This document shows, in pieces, positions 1 to 8,981 of a stretch of DNA of 64,000 nt (the first letter of the stretch is position 1; every line of letters begins with the position of its first letter). The position numbers and the translations under genes were made by a program. The stretch is from CAWAHD01 sp963781785 (GTDB taxonomy: Bacteria > Planctomycetota > Planctomycetia > Isosphaerales > Isosphaeraceae). The notes below the pieces were generated by a model. The model searched no databases. It was not told the DNA's origin and saw only the letters and a list, made by a program, of their open reading frames with translations. Where the stretch lies: contig CAWAHD010000005.1 of assembly GCA_963781785.1 (NCBI GenBank), positions 3,472,001 through 3,536,000 on the forward strand, read 5' to 3'.

Positions 1-2
1 TT

Positions 3-629
3 CAACTCGAAGGGTTGGCTTTACCTCGGGGCGAGAAGCCCGGCGGGGTCATCGGCCACGACTCGAGCGCGATCGGTTGGCCGTGGGTCAGCGGCACCCA
101 TTCCTGGATCGAGCCGACGGCGCTCGCGATCGTGGCGCTCTGCCGCGAGGGAATGGCGGCGCACCCCCGTGTCGTAAAGGGGACGGAGCTTATTCTGGAC
201 CGATCGCTCAAGGCGGGAGGCTGGAATTACGGCAACAAGGCAGTATTCGGGCGCGACTTGCGGCCCCAGCCGGGCCCCACGGGGCTGGCACTTCTGGCCC
301 TGGCTGCACGACGAGACGACTCGCGCGAGGTCAGGGCCGCGATCGATTACCTCCGCGGCACTCTTCCCTGCCTGCGGGCCGGGGTGTCGCTCGGCTGGGG
401 AGTCGTCGGTCTCCGCGCCCATGGCGCGTGTCCGCGGGAGGCCGATGGCTGGCTGGCCGAATCCTACGATCGGTGTGCCGGGGCCGCGGACGCCGTCATG
501 AGCGTCGCCCTCTTGCTCCTGGCTGCGAGTGATCGCTCGTTGACCTACCTGCTCGATCAAGCCGCCGAAACCAGCCCCTCACGGCAGCGATCCGGATCTC
601 CGGAGCAATTCTCCACGAGGATGACTTGA
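3..629 (+). CDS. Prenyltransferase/squalene-cyclase-like protein, C-terminal part
   Basis: The frame is open to the left edge of the window, so the start lies outside and only about 208 C-terminal residues are visible. They read as alpha-alpha toroid repeats of the prenyltransferase/squalene oxidase superfamily, with GTHSWIEPTALAIVAL, GGWNYGN and QPGPTGLALLALAAR. No DxDD cyclase motif is in the visible part, so hopene cyclase activity cannot be claimed; many planctomycete proteins with this fold are non-catalytic or uncharacterised. The stop overlaps the next start (TGATG), so it is probably co-translated with the DUF362 gene. Family assignment is fairly sure, function is not. Confidence 0.7.
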   Translation, partial: QLEGLALPRGEKPGGVIGHDSSAIGWPWVSGTHSWIEPTALAIVALCREGMAAHPRVVKGTELILDRSLKAGGWNYGNKAVFGRDLRPQPGPTGLALLALAARRDDSREVRAAIDYLRGTLPCLRAGVSLGWGVVGLRAHGACPREADGWLAESYDRCAGAADAVMSVALLLLAASDRSLTYLLDQAAETSPSRQRSGSPEQFSTRMT

Positions 630-1612
630 TGAAGCGGCGCACCTTCATGACCGGCACGGCAGCGGCGGTTGCCACCGGACTGGGAGTCAGCCAGGCTGGC
701 GATTGGAACGAGTGGTCCTGGCGATCGCGCGTTTTCATCGCGAGGGCTTCGAGCTACCAGGCAGACATCGAGTCGGTCATCGCGGCCGGGCTCTTGGAGC
801 TGGGGCATGATCGCTCCTGGGCCAGGGGGAAGTCGGTCTTGCTCAAGCCGAACCTGGTCGAGCCGAGCCGCCAGGCGCAGGAGATCAATACGCATCCTCT
901 GGTGATTCGCGCGGCAGCCGAGGTCTTCCGGAGCTGGGGCGCGAGGGAGGTCGTCGTCGCCGAGGGGCCCGGCCACTGCCGGGACGCCCAGTGGGTCCTG
1001 GATGAGTCGGGGCTCGGCGAAGTGCTCAAGAGGTCGCGCCTCGAATTCATCGACCTCAATCATGATGAAGTCCGCTTCGTGCCCAACCGGTTGGGCCGGG
1101 GTTCACTGCCGCGGCTGGCCCTGCCCCAATCGCTCGTGACGGCCGACCTGATCGTCTCGATGCCCAAGTTGAAGACGCATCACTGGGCCGGCGTGACTTT
1201 GTCGCTCAAGAATCTGTTCGGTGTCATGCCGGGGGTCGTCTACGGCTGGCCCAAGAACGTTCTCCACTATGCCGGCATCGGGCCGTGCATCCTCGACATC
1301 GCCGCGGCGGTCCGCCCTCACCTGGCGATCGTCGACGGGATTATCGGCATGGAAGGGGACGGCCCGATCATGGGCACGCCCCGGCAATCGGGGTTCCTGG
1401 CGATGGGCACCAACCTGCCGGCGGTTGACGCGACGTGTGCCCGGCTGATGAGGATTGACCCCTGGCGGGTGGGCTATCTGGCGGATGCATCGGGCCGGCT
1501 GGGCCCGATCGCCGAGCGGCACATTTCCCAGCGCGGCGAGACAATCGCGAGTCTCGCCCAGCCGTTTCAGTTGGTCGAACAACCATGGCTGACGGGATTG
1601 CGGATCGGATAG
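629..1612 (+). CDS. DUF362 domain-containing protein with Tat signal
   Basis: 327 residues. The N-terminus has a twin-arginine motif (KRRTFMTG) followed by an Ala-rich hydrophobic stretch, so export by Tat is likely. The body matches DUF362: KSVLLKPNLVEPS, then a GAREVVVAEGP stretch, LIVSMPKLKTHHW and HLAIVDGIIGMEGDGP. Family members are often iron-sulfur or uncharacterised proteins; no CxxC ferredoxin cluster is seen here. The ATG at 629 overlaps the previous stop and was preferred to the TTG one codon upstream. Biochemical role unknown; the pairing with a cyclase-like gene suggests a shared exported function. Confidence 0.8.
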   Translation: MKRRTFMTGTAAAVATGLGVSQAGDWNEWSWRSRVFIARASSYQADIESVIAAGLLELGHDRSWARGKSVLLKPNLVEPSRQAQEINTHPLVIRAAAEVFRSWGAREVVVAEGPGHCRDAQWVLDESGLGEVLKRSRLEFIDLNHDEVRFVPNRLGRGSLPRLALPQSLVTADLIVSMPKLKTHHWAGVTLSLKNLFGVMPGVVYGWPKNVLHYAGIGPCILDIAAAVRPHLAIVDGIIGMEGDGPIMGTPRQSGFLAMGTNLPAVDATCARLMRIDPWRVGYLADASGRLGPIAERHISQRGETIASLAQPFQLVEQPWLTGLRIG

Positions 1613-1680
1613 GGTTGCCGCTGGTGAGCCTCAACCATGACACGCTCGAACGTCTCACGGGAAAAGGACGGGCTTTGCGC

Positions 1681-1865
1681 AAGCGCGTCCGGCGCGTCGC
1701 GCCGCCAATCGCCAGCATTCCCGCCGCGCCTCGAATTCAGCCGCAACCGCCCGAACGCTGTTGACGCCCAGAGATCCGCACCGTTTTGCTATGAATAGGT
1801 TGCGGCGGTCGACATGGACCCGCTCACCCGGGCATGCCGGCGTCGCAGTGCCTGTTCTTTCTGCC
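1681..1865. repeat. Dispersed repeat R1, copy A
   Basis: Degenerate copy of a roughly 190-bp element present six times in the first 21 kb. Shared landmarks are a CGCCGCCAATC start, CCGCCCGAACGCTG in the middle, CACCCGGGCATGCCGGC near the end and a CTTTCTGCC end. The whole gap 1613-2038 contains no convincing gene; the rest of it shows nothing recognisable. Confidence 0.8.
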
Positions 1866-2038
1866 TTCTCCGTTGCTCGGGAGACCCGCCAAGCGCGGGA
1901 CTGTGAATTGTGCCGCCCCAGTCGCCCCGAGGCGCTCGTGTCCCACGCTCGTCGTCGCTAACTCCTGCGACGTAGTGGCCACAACTCCTTTTGCACAACA
2001 ATCTTATACCGAGCGCGAGAAAACCTCATGAGAACTAC

Positions 2039-2067
2039 TTGACTCGTCAATAGATCACGTGTAATGT
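2039..2067 (+). promoter_or_regulatory. marR promoter with overlapping palindromic operator
   Basis: A -35 box TTGACT (2039-2044) and a -10 box TAATGT (2062-2067) are separated by exactly 17 bp. The -35 box is the left arm of a palindrome TTGAC-TC-GTCAA (2039-2050), so a bound dimer would block the polymerase. The same motif recurs before doxX at 2603. Autoregulation by the MarR protein is inferred. Confidence 0.6.
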
Positions 2068-2100
2068 AATTGCATGGGAAGCAGCTCGAGGGTATGAACC

Positions 2101-2580
2101 ATGACGACCAAGTTGCAGCACGAACTCAAGAAGAGGCGCCCGTTCGAGTCACCGAGCGAGGAGGCCACCTTGAACATCGTGCGGACAAGCGACCAGTTGC
2201 AGATTCGCTTCGCTCGGCTTCTTCGAGAACATGATCTGACGCCTTCGCAGTACAACGTCCTTCGTATTCTGCGGGGTGAGGGAAAGCCGCTGCCGATTCT
2301 GGAGATCGCTTCCCGCACGATCACCGTCGTGCCGGGCATCACCGGCCTCATCGACCGGTTGGAGCAGGCGGGCTTCGTCAATCGAGTGCGATGCGAAAAG
2401 GATCGCCGGGTGATTTACGTGGCCCTGGCCGAGAAAGCCTCGAAGGCCCTGGCCGCCTTGGATGAGCCGCTCAAGGCGCTGCACAAGAAACTGACCGGCC
2501 ATCTTTCCCAAGCCGACTTGAAGGAACTGAGCCATCTGCTGGAGAAGTTGCGAGAGCCCTGGGCAGCGAATGACCAATAG
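2101..2580 (+). CDS. MarR family transcriptional regulator
   Basis: 159 residues, the usual MarR length. It has a helical N-terminus, a winged helix-turn-helix (LTPSQYNVLRILRGEG, IASRTITVVPGITGLIDRLE) and the typical wing GFVNRVRCEKDRRVIYVALA, then dimerisation helices. No cysteine sits near the N-terminus, so a one-Cys OhrR-type redox sensor is unlikely. It lies directly upstream of doxX, an old yellow enzyme and an FMN reductase, and shared palindromes precede marR and doxX. It probably represses itself and this electrophile/quinone-detoxification cluster; the ligand is unknown. Confidence 0.88.
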   Translation: MTTKLQHELKKRRPFESPSEEATLNIVRTSDQLQIRFARLLREHDLTPSQYNVLRILRGEGKPLPILEIASRTITVVPGITGLIDRLEQAGFVNRVRCEKDRRVIYVALAEKASKALAALDEPLKALHKKLTGHLSQADLKELSHLLEKLREPWAANDQ

Positions 2581-2602
2581 AGCGTGTTTTTTTGGCAATA
2601 AC

Positions 2603-2614
2603 TTGATAAGTCAA
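2603..2614. promoter_or_regulatory. Second MarR-type operator, upstream of doxX
   Basis: TTGAT-AA-GTCAA, with AC before it exactly as at the marR promoter (2037-2050). Outer bases are conserved and the central ones differ, as expected for two sites of one dimeric regulator. It lies in the 80-bp gap between marR and doxX. Confidence 0.55.
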
Positions 2615-2660
2615 CTTTGGTTTGAACCAGTACGGTTTACACTTCAGGAAAGGACGAAAC

Positions 2661-3056
2661 ATGAATCCTCAAAACAAATGGCTGAAGCTGACGGGCGTCG
2701 TGCTGAACGTCTTGATTGCGGCACTGTTGATCTTCGCCGGTTCGGGCAAGGTCTTCGGTTTCGCCCCGCCCCAAGTCATTGAGACCATGAGCAAATTCGG
2801 CCTGGGCGACCGATTGCAACTCATCGGGTTCGGCGAGATGTCCGCCGCCGTTCTGTTGGTGATTCCGTGGACTTCGCCATTCGGAACGCTGCTCACCAGC
2901 GGCTTTTGGGGCGGAGTGATTTGCATCCACATGGCTCATCACGAGAGTTTTGTCTTCCCGAGCGTCCTCCTCGCTGTTACCTGGATCGGGGCTTTCTTGC
3001 GGGGAAGCGTGCCACTTTTGGCCGTGAAGCCCGCTGAATCGCTGACCAGGAAATGA
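2661..3056 (+). CDS. DoxX family membrane protein
   Basis: 131 residues with four hydrophobic segments (about 10-30, 50-68, 74-94 and 97-115), matching DoxX/DoxX-like membrane proteins, which often sit with oxidoreductases in thiol or quinone stress clusters. The ATG at 2661 has a good ribosome-binding site (AGGAAAGGACG); an upstream TTG at 2622 would add an unlikely hydrophilic leader. First gene of the putative MarR-controlled operon; its exact role is not known from sequence. Confidence 0.8.
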   Translation: MNPQNKWLKLTGVVLNVLIAALLIFAGSGKVFGFAPPQVIETMSKFGLGDRLQLIGFGEMSAAVLLVIPWTSPFGTLLTSGFWGGVICIHMAHHESFVFPSVLLAVTWIGAFLRGSVPLLAVKPAESLTRK

Positions 3057-3139
3057 TCCCAGACACGACGACGCGTTGCACAAACGAGGCCGCCTGAACT
3101 GGCGATTCTTGCGGCACAACATCCAGAAAGGAGTAAGAC

Positions 3140-4231
3140 ATGAACAGCGTTCTCTTTCAGTCGTTTCGTCTGCACGACCTGACCCTGCGAAACCGAATCG
3201 CCCTGGCCCCCATGACCCGTGGTAGGGCCGGGACCGCTCGCCTGGCGAATCGTCTGATGGCCGAATACTACGCCCAGCGCAGTTCGGCGGGCCTACTGAT
3301 CACCGAGGCGACCACGATCTCCGAGGAGGCCAACGGCTGGAACGAGTCGCCGGGCATCTACACCGACGACATGACCGAAGGCTGGAAGCACACCACCAAC
3401 GCCGTGCATGAAAAGGGCGGGGTGATCTTCCTCCAGCTCTGGCATACTGGACGGGCCTCTCACAGCAGTTTCCACGGCGGCAAGCCCGCCGTCGCTCCGT
3501 CGGCCGTCAAGATCAACGAACCAGAAATCCACACGCCGACCGGCAAGCAGCCGCACGAAATCCCACGGGCGCTGGAAACGTCGGAGATTCCACGAGTCGT
3601 GGCGGACTACCGGCGAGCCGCCGAGCGAGCAAAGGAAGCAGGGTTCGATGGCGTGGAACTCCACGCAGCCAACGGCTACCTGATCGACGAGTTCCTTCAG
3701 TCGAAGACGAACCATCGCACGGACGAGTACGGTGGGAGCGTCGAGAATCGTTACCGCTTCTTGAAGGAGGTGATCGAAGGAGTCACGTCCGTGTTGCCCG
3801 CCCACCGGGTCGGCGTCCACCTTTCCCCCAACGGGACATACAATGACATGGGGTCGCCCGACTACCGGGAGCAGTTCACGTTCGTCGCCGATGAACTCGA
3901 CAGTCTCGGGCTGGCGTATCTGCACGTCGTCGACGGCCTGGCCTTTGGCTTCCACAAGCTCGGTGAGCCGATGACCCTGGCCGAGTTCCGCACGGTGTTC
4001 CACGGCCCGCTCATCGGCAACTGCGGCTACACGAGCGAGACGGCAGAGAAGGCAATTGCCGCAGAAGACGCCGACTTGATTTCGTTTGGGCGACCCTTCA
4101 TCAGCACCCCAGACCTGGTGGAGCGGTTCAGGAACGGCTGGCCGCTTGCCGAACCAGCGCCGATGTCCGACTGGTCCTCGCCAACCGGGGCGAAAGGATA
4201 CACGGATTTTCCGGCTTACACTGGTGTTTAG
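3140..4231 (+). CDS. Old yellow enzyme family flavin oxidoreductase (NemA/OYE type)
   Basis: 363 residues, the full OYE length. It shows the TIM-barrel start (LRNRIALAPMTRGRA), FLQLWHTGR, the substrate-binding pair in GVELHAANGYLIDEF (His and Asn that bind the carbonyl or nitro group in classical OYEs), RTDEYGGSVENR, and the FMN-phosphate loop ISFGRPFIS. Family members use NADPH and FMN to reduce activated alkenes, N-ethylmaleimide and nitro compounds in the cytoplasm. The RBS AAAGGAG lies 7-8 bases before ATG. Probably co-transcribed with doxX and the following FMN reductase. Confidence 0.92.
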   Translation: MNSVLFQSFRLHDLTLRNRIALAPMTRGRAGTARLANRLMAEYYAQRSSAGLLITEATTISEEANGWNESPGIYTDDMTEGWKHTTNAVHEKGGVIFLQLWHTGRASHSSFHGGKPAVAPSAVKINEPEIHTPTGKQPHEIPRALETSEIPRVVADYRRAAERAKEAGFDGVELHAANGYLIDEFLQSKTNHRTDEYGGSVENRYRFLKEVIEGVTSVLPAHRVGVHLSPNGTYNDMGSPDYREQFTFVADELDSLGLAYLHVVDGLAFGFHKLGEPMTLAEFRTVFHGPLIGNCGYTSETAEKAIAAEDADLISFGRPFISTPDLVERFRNGWPLAEPAPMSDWSSPTGAKGYTDFPAYTGV

Positions 4232-4291
4232 GGGCAAGGATGAAACCGAGATCACGCTGTTCGACGACCCCATCAAGAAGGAGCAAGAACG

Positions 4292-4867
4292 ATGATGTCC
4301 CGAATCCTGGCTTTTGCCGGCAGCCTCCGCAGGGAATCCGTCAATAAGAAGTTGGTGGCCATTGCCGCCCACGGGGCACGAGAGGCCGGAGCCGAAGTCA
4401 CGCTCATCGACATGAAGGACTTCCCGCTGCCGCTTTTCGACCAAGACCTCGAAGCCGACCAAGGGATGCCGGAAAATGGGACAAAACTCAAGACGCTCTT
4501 CATCGACCATGACGGTCTGCTGATCGCCTCCCCGGAGTACAACAGTTCGCTCCCGGCGGTCCTGAAGAACGTCATTGATTGGGTCTCCCGACCGGCTGCG
4601 GGCGAGCCATCCCTGGCGGCCTTCAGGGGCAAGGCCGCCACGCTGATGAGCGCTTCGCCCGGTGCCTTGGGCGGGTTGCGTGGGCTAGTCCACGTCCGCT
4701 CGATCCTCGGCAACATCGGCGTCATCGTCCTGCCGGACCAGATCGCCGTGGCCAAGGCACACGAGGCGTTCCAGCCGGACGGGTCGCTGATCGATCCCAA
4801 GCAGCAGGCCGGCATCGAAGGACTCGGGAAAACCCTCGCCTCGTTCTTGATGAAGCTCAATGCGTAG
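4292..4867 (+). CDS. NADPH-dependent FMN reductase family protein
   Basis: 191 residues of flavodoxin-like fold. Key signatures are AGSLRRESVNKKL (phosphate-binding loop for FMN) and SPEYNSSLPAVLKNVIDWV, the typical SPEYN motif of the NADPH-dependent FMN reductase/chromate-quinone reductase family. Such enzymes reduce FMN, quinones or azo compounds. An AAGGAG site lies before the start; a second ATG one codon in is possible. It follows the OYE gene by 60 bp in the MarR-linked cluster, fitting a role in reactive-electrophile detoxification. Confidence 0.88.
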   Translation: MMSRILAFAGSLRRESVNKKLVAIAAHGAREAGAEVTLIDMKDFPLPLFDQDLEADQGMPENGTKLKTLFIDHDGLLIASPEYNSSLPAVLKNVIDWVSRPAAGEPSLAAFRGKAATLMSASPGALGGLRGLVHVRSILGNIGVIVLPDQIAVAKAHEAFQPDGSLIDPKQQAGIEGLGKTLASFLMKLNA

Positions 4868-4897
4868 GGGCGCACTCAACACGATGGGAGAGAAACC

Positions 4898-4948
4898 ATG
4901 TCACAGTTCACGGGCAAAGTGGCAATCGTCGCGGGAGGCAGTTCGGGC
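4898..4948 (+). pseudogene. Short-chain dehydrogenase, N-terminal remnant
   Basis: A good RBS (GGGAGAG) and ATG start a peptide MSQFTGKVAIVAGGSSG, the Rossmann nucleotide-binding start of an SDR (usually VTGGSSGIG). After GGSSG the homology stops and unrelated codons follow (THHFTIKTLLDRAS). The gene is therefore truncated, and was probably the last gene of the MarR-linked operon. The stretch 4949-5237 holds nothing recognisable. Confidence 0.6.
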
Positions 4949-5237
4949 ACGCACCACTTTACCATCAAGACCCTGCTGGATCGTGCCAGTCCGAGGAAGG
5001 GTGCGCCGAGCGTGGGTGCTTTTCCCATAGATGAGTGTCTGGAACTCCCTTGGCGTCCGCCACGGTTCCCACGCGCGCAACGTCGAAGCCATGAGTCGCG
5101 ACCCCCAGACGGGTCGGGGGCCGCCTACGGCCCAAGCGGTGCCAGCGGCCGATAGCTCAGGAGCGCGGCCACGGCCAGCCCGGCCGAGAGAGGGAGGACT
5201 TGCCTCCCCATCGACTCCGCCCTCAGAACGGATGATC

Positions 5238-6697
5238 TCAGTAACTCGAATTCAAGGCGGCGGGAAAAGAACCCGCGCCCAAGCGTGCGACGCATAGCTT
5301 GAACAAGGTCCCGAAGGCAGGGTGGGTGGCCGAATTCTTTGTTATTCGGCCCTCTACCTTGACGGGCCTCTCGCACAAAACGCTCGGGGCTCGCAGCGTG
5401 TTCAGGAACGCAATCAGCTCTTCTTGCTGGACGTCGGAGAGACCCGCGAAGCGATTCACAGACGGGGCCGCCTGACCGGCGTGCAGCTTGATGGCCTCGG
5501 CCAGGGTCGCTGCTCGGCCATCGTGAAGATAGGGAGCGGAATCGGCAACGCCCCACAAGCGGCGGCGTGCGCCATTCGCTTGGGGACGACGAGCCACCGT
5601 CGGAGTCCGGCTGCTCTGACGACTCCGACGGCTCTTCTCCATAGGAACCACCGCCGCCGAGTCCCTCCCCCATCTCGTGCAGCAGCAAATCGCTGTAGAT
5701 CCCTTGAGCCTCGGCCAAATCGGGATTGTGGCAGTTGGTGCAGCCGATCTGCTTGAAGTGCTTTTTGCCCGCGACGGCGCGGGCGGCCTCGGCTAGAGAA
5801 GCGGGGATCACTTCCTGGGGCCGCGGCAGCGAGGCGATGAAGGCCGTCATCTGATCGCACTGCTGGTCCGTGAGATCGAGTCCGCGGGGACGATAATCCG
5901 GTTGCGACAGCGATGCCGGCTGGGCCTGCAAAGGATTGCCGAGCCCCAGCTCGTTGGCACACGCGACCCGCACGAACTCGGACAAGTTCCCGATGTTCGC
6001 CTTCCAACCGAATTTTCCGACTCGCTTGCGGGAGAGCTTTGCAGCACGTCCCGCGGGAACTCGTTCGCCATTGAGACCCGACAGACCGAGCTTGAGCCGC
6101 TGATTCCGCTCGTTGGCCAGGATCGCCTCGTCCGGGATCGCGTCAATGACACTTGCGCCGAAGAGCGCAGGTGTGTTTCGCTGGCCGATGTCGAACTCAG
6201 GGACAGCGGCATCTCGTATGGTTTGGTGCGCGGGTGGGCGGATTGGCGGGCTTGGGCAAAAGCGCCGCCAGATCGGCAAGTGTCGGCCGGGTCTTTTTGG
6301 GGAATTGCGCGGAGACGTTCTGCAGCGTTTCCTGAGATGCCGCGTCGATCGCAAACTGATGGATCACGCCGTGGGCGGCTCGTGCGCCGGGTTTGGGAGC
6401 TCGGGTAAAGACGGTGACGTTGTGTTCCTGCGACCCGCTCCCTCCGGCTCCCCCCTGCTGGTGGCAAGCGACGCAAGAGGACGCGTTGAACACGGGTCCC
6501 AAACCGTCGCCTCGGGCGGCCAGCGGATCGCCGTGCGTCCACTCGTGGACAAAGAGATCGCGTCCGGCTTGCGACGCCAAGGCGTCCGCTTTCGGTCGCC
6601 AGTCGTACCGCAGCAACCACCCGGTTGCCTGGTATCCGAGGGGAGCGACAACAGTCAGCAGCACGATCCAACACAGCGGGCCACACAAACGTTTCAT
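5238..6697 (-). pseudogene. Di-heme oxidoreductase family c-type cytochrome, frameshifted
   Basis: Read on the minus strand in three successive frames. The N-terminus has a hydrophobic export signal, followed by heme site SSCVACH, then (after a shift near 6235) a central part with CTNCH as the second heme site, and (after a shift near 5580) a C-terminal part with APYLHDGRAATLAEAI. This matches the DHOR (di-heme oxidoredictase) family of periplasmic cytochromes. GGGGAG before the ATG is a clear RBS. The two shifts make it a pseudogene, unless they are assembly errors. Electron partner unknown. Confidence 0.75.
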
Positions 6698-6755
6698 GTT
6701 GTGATCTCCCCGACAATGGTCTGGCGTCTCACTGGCGATCGACTATTGTAAGATA

Positions 6756-6779
6756 CTTGCAACCTGAGCAAATTGCAAG
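6756..6779. promoter_or_regulatory. Inverted repeat upstream of the di-heme cytochrome gene
   Basis: CTTGCAA and TTGCAAG, perfect 7-bp arms, are separated by 10 bp, 60-80 bp before the minus-strand start. A TACAAT element on the minus strand lies just inside it. Candidate operator or activator site; the regulator is unknown. Confidence 0.4.
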
Positions 6780-6956
6780 CAAGCGGCGGAGGCGGGAGGT
6801 CGGGGGCGGCTGGAGGTCGAGGAAGGCAAGCAAAGATTCCACTGAGAGCAAGCAATTGCGCGCTCGATTGCGCGGTGTCGATACTGGCGTGCCCGTTCAT
6901 TTCGGGATTTAATAAATTGTCAGGCATTGTTTCGCTGAGGCCTGGAGAACGGCCGA

Positions 6957-8964
6957 TGGGCAAATTTGACGCGCGGATCTCGCGGCGTGGGCGGCGGGGG
7001 GTTTATTCTTCCGCCTTTCGTCCGCCCTCGGTCCTGTTCTTGCGGTTCCTCGTCGTTGTGGCCTGGGTGCTGGCCGCGCCTCACCTGGCTTTCGCGTCCG
7101 GCGAGGAGCGGACGACGGTCGGAGATGACCTGTTGATTCGCACGGACACGCGCTGGGCGGGAGGCACTCTCGGTGGCTATCTTCCCGTGCGCGTGGAGAT
7201 CTCGAATCAGGCTCCGGCGCGGACCTGGTGCTCGAAGTCACGCCCTCCGACCGGACGCACGGGGCGACGGTCAAGCGGGTCGTAGGCGTGGATCAGCACG
7301 CGACGGTCCGTTTCACGCTTTCCATTCCGCTCACGGCGTTCCGACAGGGGCTGCTTAAGCGTCTACGACCAGCGAGGCGAGCTGGAATCGCACGTGCGTC
7401 ATCATTGGGGGCGCGGCGTTCTTGGACGTCGAGACGGGGCCTGCAATGCTCGTGGTCTCGTCCCGGCCGGTCGATTGTACGGGTTACATCAGGGCGGCCA
7501 GCGGCCCGCGCGACGGGTTTCGCTCGGCGCGCTGCCCGCGACTGACGCGTCCGCGGTTGCGGAAGTGGTTCCGTCCGACAGCTTGCCCGATTCATGGATT
7601 GATTACAGCGGACTCGATTTCGTCGCCATTTCGCGCGACGACCTGGCGGACCTCAAGCCCTCGTCGCGATCGGCCGTCTTGAAATGGGTCCATTGCGGCG
7701 GAAACCTGATTGTTCACCACGCGGGCAAGACCTCCAAGGACGTTGAGACGCTCGAACGTCTGCTCGACTTGCCCCAAAATGCGGCGGTCGGTGCGAGCTG
7801 GACGGAATCGGATGGGCGCAAAACGCCTTCGCCTTTTGCGACCCGCCAACTCATGCTCGGACTGGTCTGCGCCTTTCCCGATCAATTGCCCGATTCGTCG
7901 ATCGCCTGGTCCGCGTTCTTGATTAGCGTCGGCGAGCCTCGCTTCTCATGGATGCAAGCGGCACGGCGTCGTGCCCGATGTCGGGACCGAGGAATTCTTC
8001 AATTTCATGAATCCCGGCATCCGCGGCGTTCCCGTCTACGGCTTCATGGTCTTGATCACCGCTTTCGCTCTCTTGATCGGGCCCGTGAATTATTTCTACC
8101 TCCGGCGCAAGCGGTTGTTATGGCTGCTCCTTGTTACGGTGCCGGCCACGGCTCTCGTGACGAGTGTGCTGATCGTTGGATATTCGGTGGCTGCGCACGG
8201 GTTTAGCATCAGATCGCGGATCCGCAGCCTGACGGTGCTTGACCAGAAGAGCCATAGGGCGGTGACGGTCGCGCGTTTGGCTCTTTTTGCCGGCGTGGCG
8301 CCCGCGGGCGGCATGCAGTTTTCCCCGGAAACGGCCGTCTATCCGGTGTTCCCGCCAACGGCCGTGCCGGGCGCGTTCACGGTCGACTGGACCGAGAGCC
8401 AAAGCCTGACGTCGGGCTGGCTGTTGTCGCGGACACGAACGCAATTCTTGACCATTCGCCATGCCGAGCAGCCAGAGCGCGTCGAGATCAAGCCGGGACA
8501 AGACGGGGGCCTCGCGATCAAAAACGGCTTGCCCTGGGAGTTGGAGGCTGTGATTGTGGCCGACGAGTCGGGCCGGCTTTTGTCGGCGCGGAATGTCTTG
8601 CCCAACGCATCCGAGCCGCTCGCCGGCGCTTTCGGACAAGAATCGGTTGGACTTTGTCGGGCTCTTGGGCCGGAACCGTCCCGAGCTTCCCGACAATTTC
8701 AGCTCACCCGTTTTCAATCCGTTGGTCGGTCGCCGCTCGCGGAGACTGTTCAATTTTATGTTGGCGCGCGTTCCGGGGGCGCATTTCGATTCGAACCTGA
8801 TGGAGCGGCTGATTCAAACGTGGTCCAGGGACCTTACGGCCAAAACGACGTGCCTGAGGCCGCGCTCCTTCCTGGCGGTCCTCCGCCAGAATCCCGGGGT
8901 CGACACGGGAGTCGGACTGACAACCGAACAAGCAGGCTACCACCTGCTGTTCGGCTACTACTGA
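6957..8964 (+). pseudogene. Exported/membrane protein of an ABC-transporter operon, multiply frameshifted
   Basis: The start at 6957 gives a signal-like hydrophobic stretch (LFLRFLVVVAWVLAAPHLAFA) and a beta-rich domain (DDLLIRTDTRWAGGTLGGYL). The product continues through about five frame changes (near 7210, 7360, 7480, 7960 and 8630): a domain with WIDYSGLDFVAISRDDLADL, a predicted transmembrane pair (VYGFMVLITAFALLIGPV and LLWLLLVTVPATALVTSV), then a soluble C-terminus. The order 'large membrane protein, ABC ATPase, ABC permease' is common in planctomycetes and resembles gliding/ABC-2-type modules with DUF4350-like domains. I cannot name the family with certainty. Either decayed or badly assembled. 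Confidence 0.55.
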
Positions 8965-8981
8965 CCTGACTGCGAACGATC

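Noticed and set aside
3293..4510. 405-residue minus-strand frame opposite the OYE and FMN reductase genes
   Set aside because: Shadow frame of two well-supported plus-strand genes; it shows no family features.
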